64,000 bases of DNA from DASUVM01 sp036378955 (GTDB lineage: Bacteria > Patescibacteriota > Saccharimonadia > Saccharimonadales > Saccharimonadaceae), in contig DASUVM010000008.1 in assembly GCA_036378955.1 (NCBI GenBank), positions 1-64,000 on the forward strand, given 5' to 3'. The position numbers and the translations under genes were made by a program. A model generated the notes under the pieces. It did no database searches. It was not told where the DNA came from and was given only the letters and a program-made list of their open reading frames with translations. Of the stretch, positions 61,214 to 64,000 are shown one piece after another. The stretch's first letter is position 1; every line of letters starts with the position of its first letter.

Positions 61214-62353
61214 CTAGAGTTTGAAGATGCGCCAAAAAGCCGAATTATTGGTGGCAACTTGAAATCGATTGCGCACGACTTCGTGAATGTCTTCGGCGCT
61301 GTATTCTTTCAAGGTTTCACGATGCACTAGGTAATTTTCGATCTCTAGGTATGTCTGGGTGAGTGCTTCTTCTTGCTGGGGGCTCAAAGTTGTTCTGTCT
61401 TCGAGCCCAGCAGTAATAATGCGCAACTTATCAAGCGCTGGGTCAATATCGCGTGCATTAGAGGCTAGGCTCGCAGCATATAGCACTACATCGATAGGAG
61501 AGGAGCTTTTGCTGGCGATGCTATCAGAGCTTACCTTTGTGAAGCTATATCCTGCCTGAAAGAGGAGGACGGTTCCAAGTAAAGAAGGTACGAGCGGTAA
61601 ATTGTATACAAAATACCAGTGGCTTGGTGGTAATAGAAACGATACAACGGCGTAAATAAAAGATGCAAAAACCAATGCCCCTAAGCTTGCAATCATCCAG
61701 CCGAGCGCGCGGCTATAGCGCAGTGCGGCTGCGGCTCTAATTTGTTTTGTAATCATGACGGCAAAGAAGACGATAGTGCCGATCCAGATATTTAAACCGT
61801 TGGCAACATCAATACTTATTTCGTCCATTCCTTCTATCGGTATGTGAGGAATGAAGCTCGATAAAACAGCCGCTACTGTAGCGGCGATATATGCCGCCCA
61901 GAGCGAAAGCCATGGGCCTCTTATGTCTAGCAGTTTGCCAAAACGGCGTGTCCCTATCAGTATAAAGCTGACTGATAAGACAAAAGGAAGAGTAACCAAG
62001 CCGGTCTCAGCTAAGAAGAATAACGCAGGGAACAAAAATATGAGTGGAAATTGTAGCTGGGCTATGCCATACAAAATTGCTCCGATGAAAATGAGCCTGT
62101 ATGAGCTTCTTAACCCACGCTTGAACCCACGCAAACCACGCTTAAAGAGTACAATAGCTGCCACACTATATAAAAAAACGCCAAACGCTAATGCTAGCGA
62201 TAATGCCAACGAGGCTTGCTCGCCCCAAAGTAACACTAGCAGAAAAACCACTGCGGGTATAGCGAATGCTAGCAAGCCGTAGATAATGCGCAGCTTATCG
62301 GTTGATGGCAGCGATTTCTCTTTTTGATCAATACTTTGCGATGTGTCGTTCAT
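61214..62353 (-). CDS. Multi-helix membrane protein, unknown
   Basis: 379 residues with 8-9 membrane helices between ~20 and ~275 and a cytoplasmic helical tail of ~100 residues (DPALDKLRIITAGLEDRTTL, YLVHRETLKEYSAEDIHE). The layout resembles the 7TM sensor part of some histidine kinases, but no kinase or other output domain follows. Not recognised further. Confidence 0.7.
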   Translation of the reverse strand: MNDTSQSIDQKEKSLPSTDKLRIIYGLLAFAIPAVVFLLVLLWGEQASLALSLALAFGVFLYSVAAIVLFKRGLRGFKRGLRSSYRLIFIGAILYGIAQLQFPLIFLFPALFFLAETGLVTLPFVLSVSFILIGTRRFGKLLDIRGPWLSLWAAYIAATVAAVLSSFIPHIPIEGMDEISIDVANGLNIWIGTIVFFAVMITKQIRAAAALRYSRALGWMIASLGALVFASFIYAVVSFLLPPSHWYFVYNLPLVPSLLGTVLLFQAGYSFTKVSSDSIASKSSSPIDVVLYAASLASNARDIDPALDKLRIITAGLEDRTTLSPQQEEALTQTYLEIENYLVHRETLKEYSAEDIHEVVRNRFQVATNNSAFWRIFKL

Positions 62354-62419
62354 ATATTTTATGTATCTCTCCTGCCAAGATACTTGATTAAAATGAAAAA
62401 TATATTAACTCTTGTCATT

Positions 62420-63751
62420 CTAGTATTCAACACTTCGAAGGTCGGTCAATAATTCTCCCCATACGCGCCGCAACGTTGCCGCGTCTTTGCCTTGACGCCA
62501 CAGGTCTTTGTCGTAAGAGCCGCCTTTCTCTTTTTTGCTCACGCGCATGCCGTCGGGGGTGATCTCAGAATACACAAGGTTACCTTCTTCATTCAAGAAA
62601 TAACATGTGTCGACGAGTTGGTAGCCGGCCTGTGCTAGAAAGTCATCGGTAGTGTGTGCAACTGTTCGGGCAACTTGCTTTGCGTTGTGAACGTGCATAT
62701 AAAAGTCTGCGAAATCATCGCTAGTGGCTTCGTCACCTATTGGTCGGCTGCTTTTGCCCGCTATTTGTTCGTCTGGTACGGGGTTACGCCAATCGAAGCG
62801 AATAATGTCTCTTGGCATTGGGCCATCGTATTGCAAATGCTCGCCGCCTCGCATGGGGTATTTATCGACATCGAGCAACGTATGTTTCATGGTGCCTACC
62901 AAGCGCTGCTTCCAGACTACCTCTAGCGGCGGTAAACTATCGGCAAAGCGCGTAACTGTTAAAGTTCTGCCGCCTAGCGCAACATTGCCTAGGTAGTTTG
63001 AAAGAAATGGGTAGCTCTTTTCTATCATATTATTATCAAGCAAGTTTTGTTTTTCTTCTTGGCCCCACTCGCCAGGTTTATTAGTGGCTGACGATTGATC
63101 GAGCGCATATCGAGACATGCTTCGGTTAAGGTGCGCGCCAAACAGTGCCCAAAACTGTGTACGAAGTAAATCGGTGCCTTCAACATTTTGGTCGTAACGG
63201 TTATGAGTAATTGAAAACAGCGAGGGTATTAAATCTACCACCGCTAGAGAGCCGAGTGCTGGTTGGTGATAGATGCGTTTGCTGCGCCCCTCAATGGTCG
63301 GCTCGCCCAAACCGAACTCATCAAGATGGCGTTGCACCCAAGGCTCAATAACGGTGCGGGTGGTGTCGTGCAGAGTCAAGTCATCAATAGGGATAACAAC
63401 CACATTGGGCGTGTGGCGCTTCGTTAATTTGTCGGCTAGTCCCTGGTATAGCTGGTTGTAGGCTTCTGCATGGATATCGTATTCATCTTGTGCACCAATT
63501 TCGTCGCGCCGTTTAGCGAGCAGGTTGGCATCTTTTGCCACTAACAACACTACCAGATCGTCATTATGATGCTGTGCGATACTTTCTGCGGCTGCACTTA
63601 TATACTCTTCAGCCGAGCGAGGGCCGAGCTGCATGTGTGAGCTGACGTTTGGGCTTCTATCCTGCGTGGGAATGTCGAGCTCGCTGAGAACGTTTTTTAG
63701 GGTTGTCTTGCCGGTAAAATCACTGCCTTCTAGTAAAATATTTTCGCTCAT
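62420..63751 (-). CDS. P-loop kinase fused to SAICAR-synthetase-like domain
   Basis: 443 residues. N-terminal ~150 residues: P-loop GSDFTGKTT (9-17) and ILLEGSD as in thymidylate or deoxynucleoside kinases. From ~250: TRFADSLPPLEVVWKQRLVG, DGPMPRDIIRFDWRNP, QLVDTCYFLNEEGNLVYSEI, TPDGMRVSKKEKGGSYDKDL, which follow the PurC order (EVV.R..., LVD.K.EFG, DE.SPD..R, KD.R). The genus lacks de novo purine genes as far as seen here, so a new ligase role is likely. ATG 63751 is chosen over an in-frame TTG at 63772; TACCAT lies 7 nt before it. Confidence 0.72.
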   Translation of the reverse strand: MSENILLEGSDFTGKTTLKNVLSELDIPTQDRSPNVSSHMQLGPRSAEEYISAAAESIAQHHNDDLVVLLVAKDANLLAKRRDEIGAQDEYDIHAEAYNQLYQGLADKLTKRHTPNVVVIPIDDLTLHDTTRTVIEPWVQRHLDEFGLGEPTIEGRSKRIYHQPALGSLAVVDLIPSLFSITHNRYDQNVEGTDLLRTQFWALFGAHLNRSMSRYALDQSSATNKPGEWGQEEKQNLLDNNMIEKSYPFLSNYLGNVALGGRTLTVTRFADSLPPLEVVWKQRLVGTMKHTLLDVDKYPMRGGEHLQYDGPMPRDIIRFDWRNPVPDEQIAGKSSRPIGDEATSDDFADFYMHVHNAKQVARTVAHTTDDFLAQAGYQLVDTCYFLNEEGNLVYSEITPDGMRVSKKEKGGSYDKDLWRQGKDAATLRRVWGELLTDLRSVEY

Positions 63752-63883
63752 AGCTTCAATGGTACTTAGCAAAAATTAACGAATTATTAACTAAACACAT
63801 AAAGTGTGTATGTTGTATATATAGCTTCAGGGATGTCCGTTTTGAGCAAGAAGAACGGTGAGAAATCTGCTATTATTAAGCAC

Positions 63884-64000
63884 ATGAACGAAGAACCACT
63901 TCGCCCCTCCCGCGATCGCATCCTCGCCAAGCAATTATTCTGGACTGAAGTAGATATACTCAACATTGACGACGATGCCACTACTTTACGCTCTAACCTG
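63884..64000 (+). CDS. Start of an unidentified gene (runs off window)
   Basis: ATG 63884 follows TG-C-TATTAT (box 63871-63876) by 7 nt, the leaderless pattern seen across the window. The 39 visible codons (MNEEPLRPSRDRILAKQLFW...) stay open to the end. Too short to name. Confidence 0.55.
   Translation, partial: MNEEPLRPSRDRILAKQLFWTEVDILNIDDDATTLRSNL

Noticed and set aside
1..64000. CRISPR arrays and rRNA genes
   Set aside because: No regularly spaced repeats with unique spacers and no rRNA sequence were seen on either strand.
1..64000. Alternative genetic code with TGA as glycine
   Set aside because: TGA ends many genes at positions with overlapping starts (12583, 28100, 29206, 57282), so the standard bacterial code applies.

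Overview
The window looks like the chromosome of a Candidatus Saccharibacteria / Patescibacteria (CPR) type bacterium with moderate GC. The reasons are very compact gene packing, TGA used as a normal stop (which excludes the code-25 CPR lineages), membrane families typical of CPR and archaea (DUF2206-like, DUF1616-like), an LtrA-like protein, and many single genes that seem to be read from leaderless mRNAs. In these a TANNNT -10 box ends 5-9 nt before the start codon and no Shine-Dalgarno sequence is visible. This assignment is inference from gene content; no database was searched.

Layout. 1-11.4 kb: end of an ABC exporter, TrhO, a chorismate-lyase-like protein with an FAD monooxygenase, three small orphan genes each with its own terminator, then uvrC - M24 peptidase - holin-like membrane protein - secG - peptide-binding lipoprotein-like SBP. 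11.5-20.1 kb: a segment between two tRNA-Leu genes with a degraded glycosyltransferase, a RelE-type toxin-antitoxin pair, a helicase/sigma-factor fusion, cytidine deaminase, LtrA, an FAD oxidase and a putative metallopeptidase. 20.2-25.5 kb: DedA, a very large multi-domain histidine kinase and a receiver-only response regulator.

25.7-39.7 kb is a surface-polysaccharide locus: glycosyltransferases (one a GT2-GT4 fusion), a DUF2206-like membrane protein, a flippase, a beta-helix protein and a pyruvyltransferase. It ends with an exosortase-like transpeptidase directly downstream of a small secreted protein that carries a PEYG-TM-RRR sorting tail. Together these suggest a glycan-dependent surface-anchoring system.

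40-46.4 kb: AroE-like protein, SpoU methyltransferase, tRNA-Val, iron-permease-like protein, SDR, slipin, and an orphan membrane-protein gene whose 3' region contains a complete hammerhead ribozyme. 46.5-49.4 kb: tRNA-Phe followed by direct copies of its T-arm at 46.64, 47.94 and 49.34 kb. They mark off units that carry a Fic protein, a frameshifted small gene and an XRE regulator, and they read as tandem insertions at one tRNA. 52.1-60.6 kb: an integrated island at tRNA-Gly, with a large serine recombinase whose last codons lie inside the tRNA, a possible XRE-led defence operon with HEPN-like proteins, an Abi-like protein and a frameshifted phosphatase. The window closes with a membrane protein, a P-loop kinase/SAICAR-synthetase-like fusion and the start of one more gene.

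The most unusual items are the hammerhead ribozyme, the tRNA T-arm repeat system (same spacing of 100-102 nt at three tRNAs), the tRNA-Gly with a U19/A56 swap, the exosortase/substrate pair and the helicase-sigma fusion.
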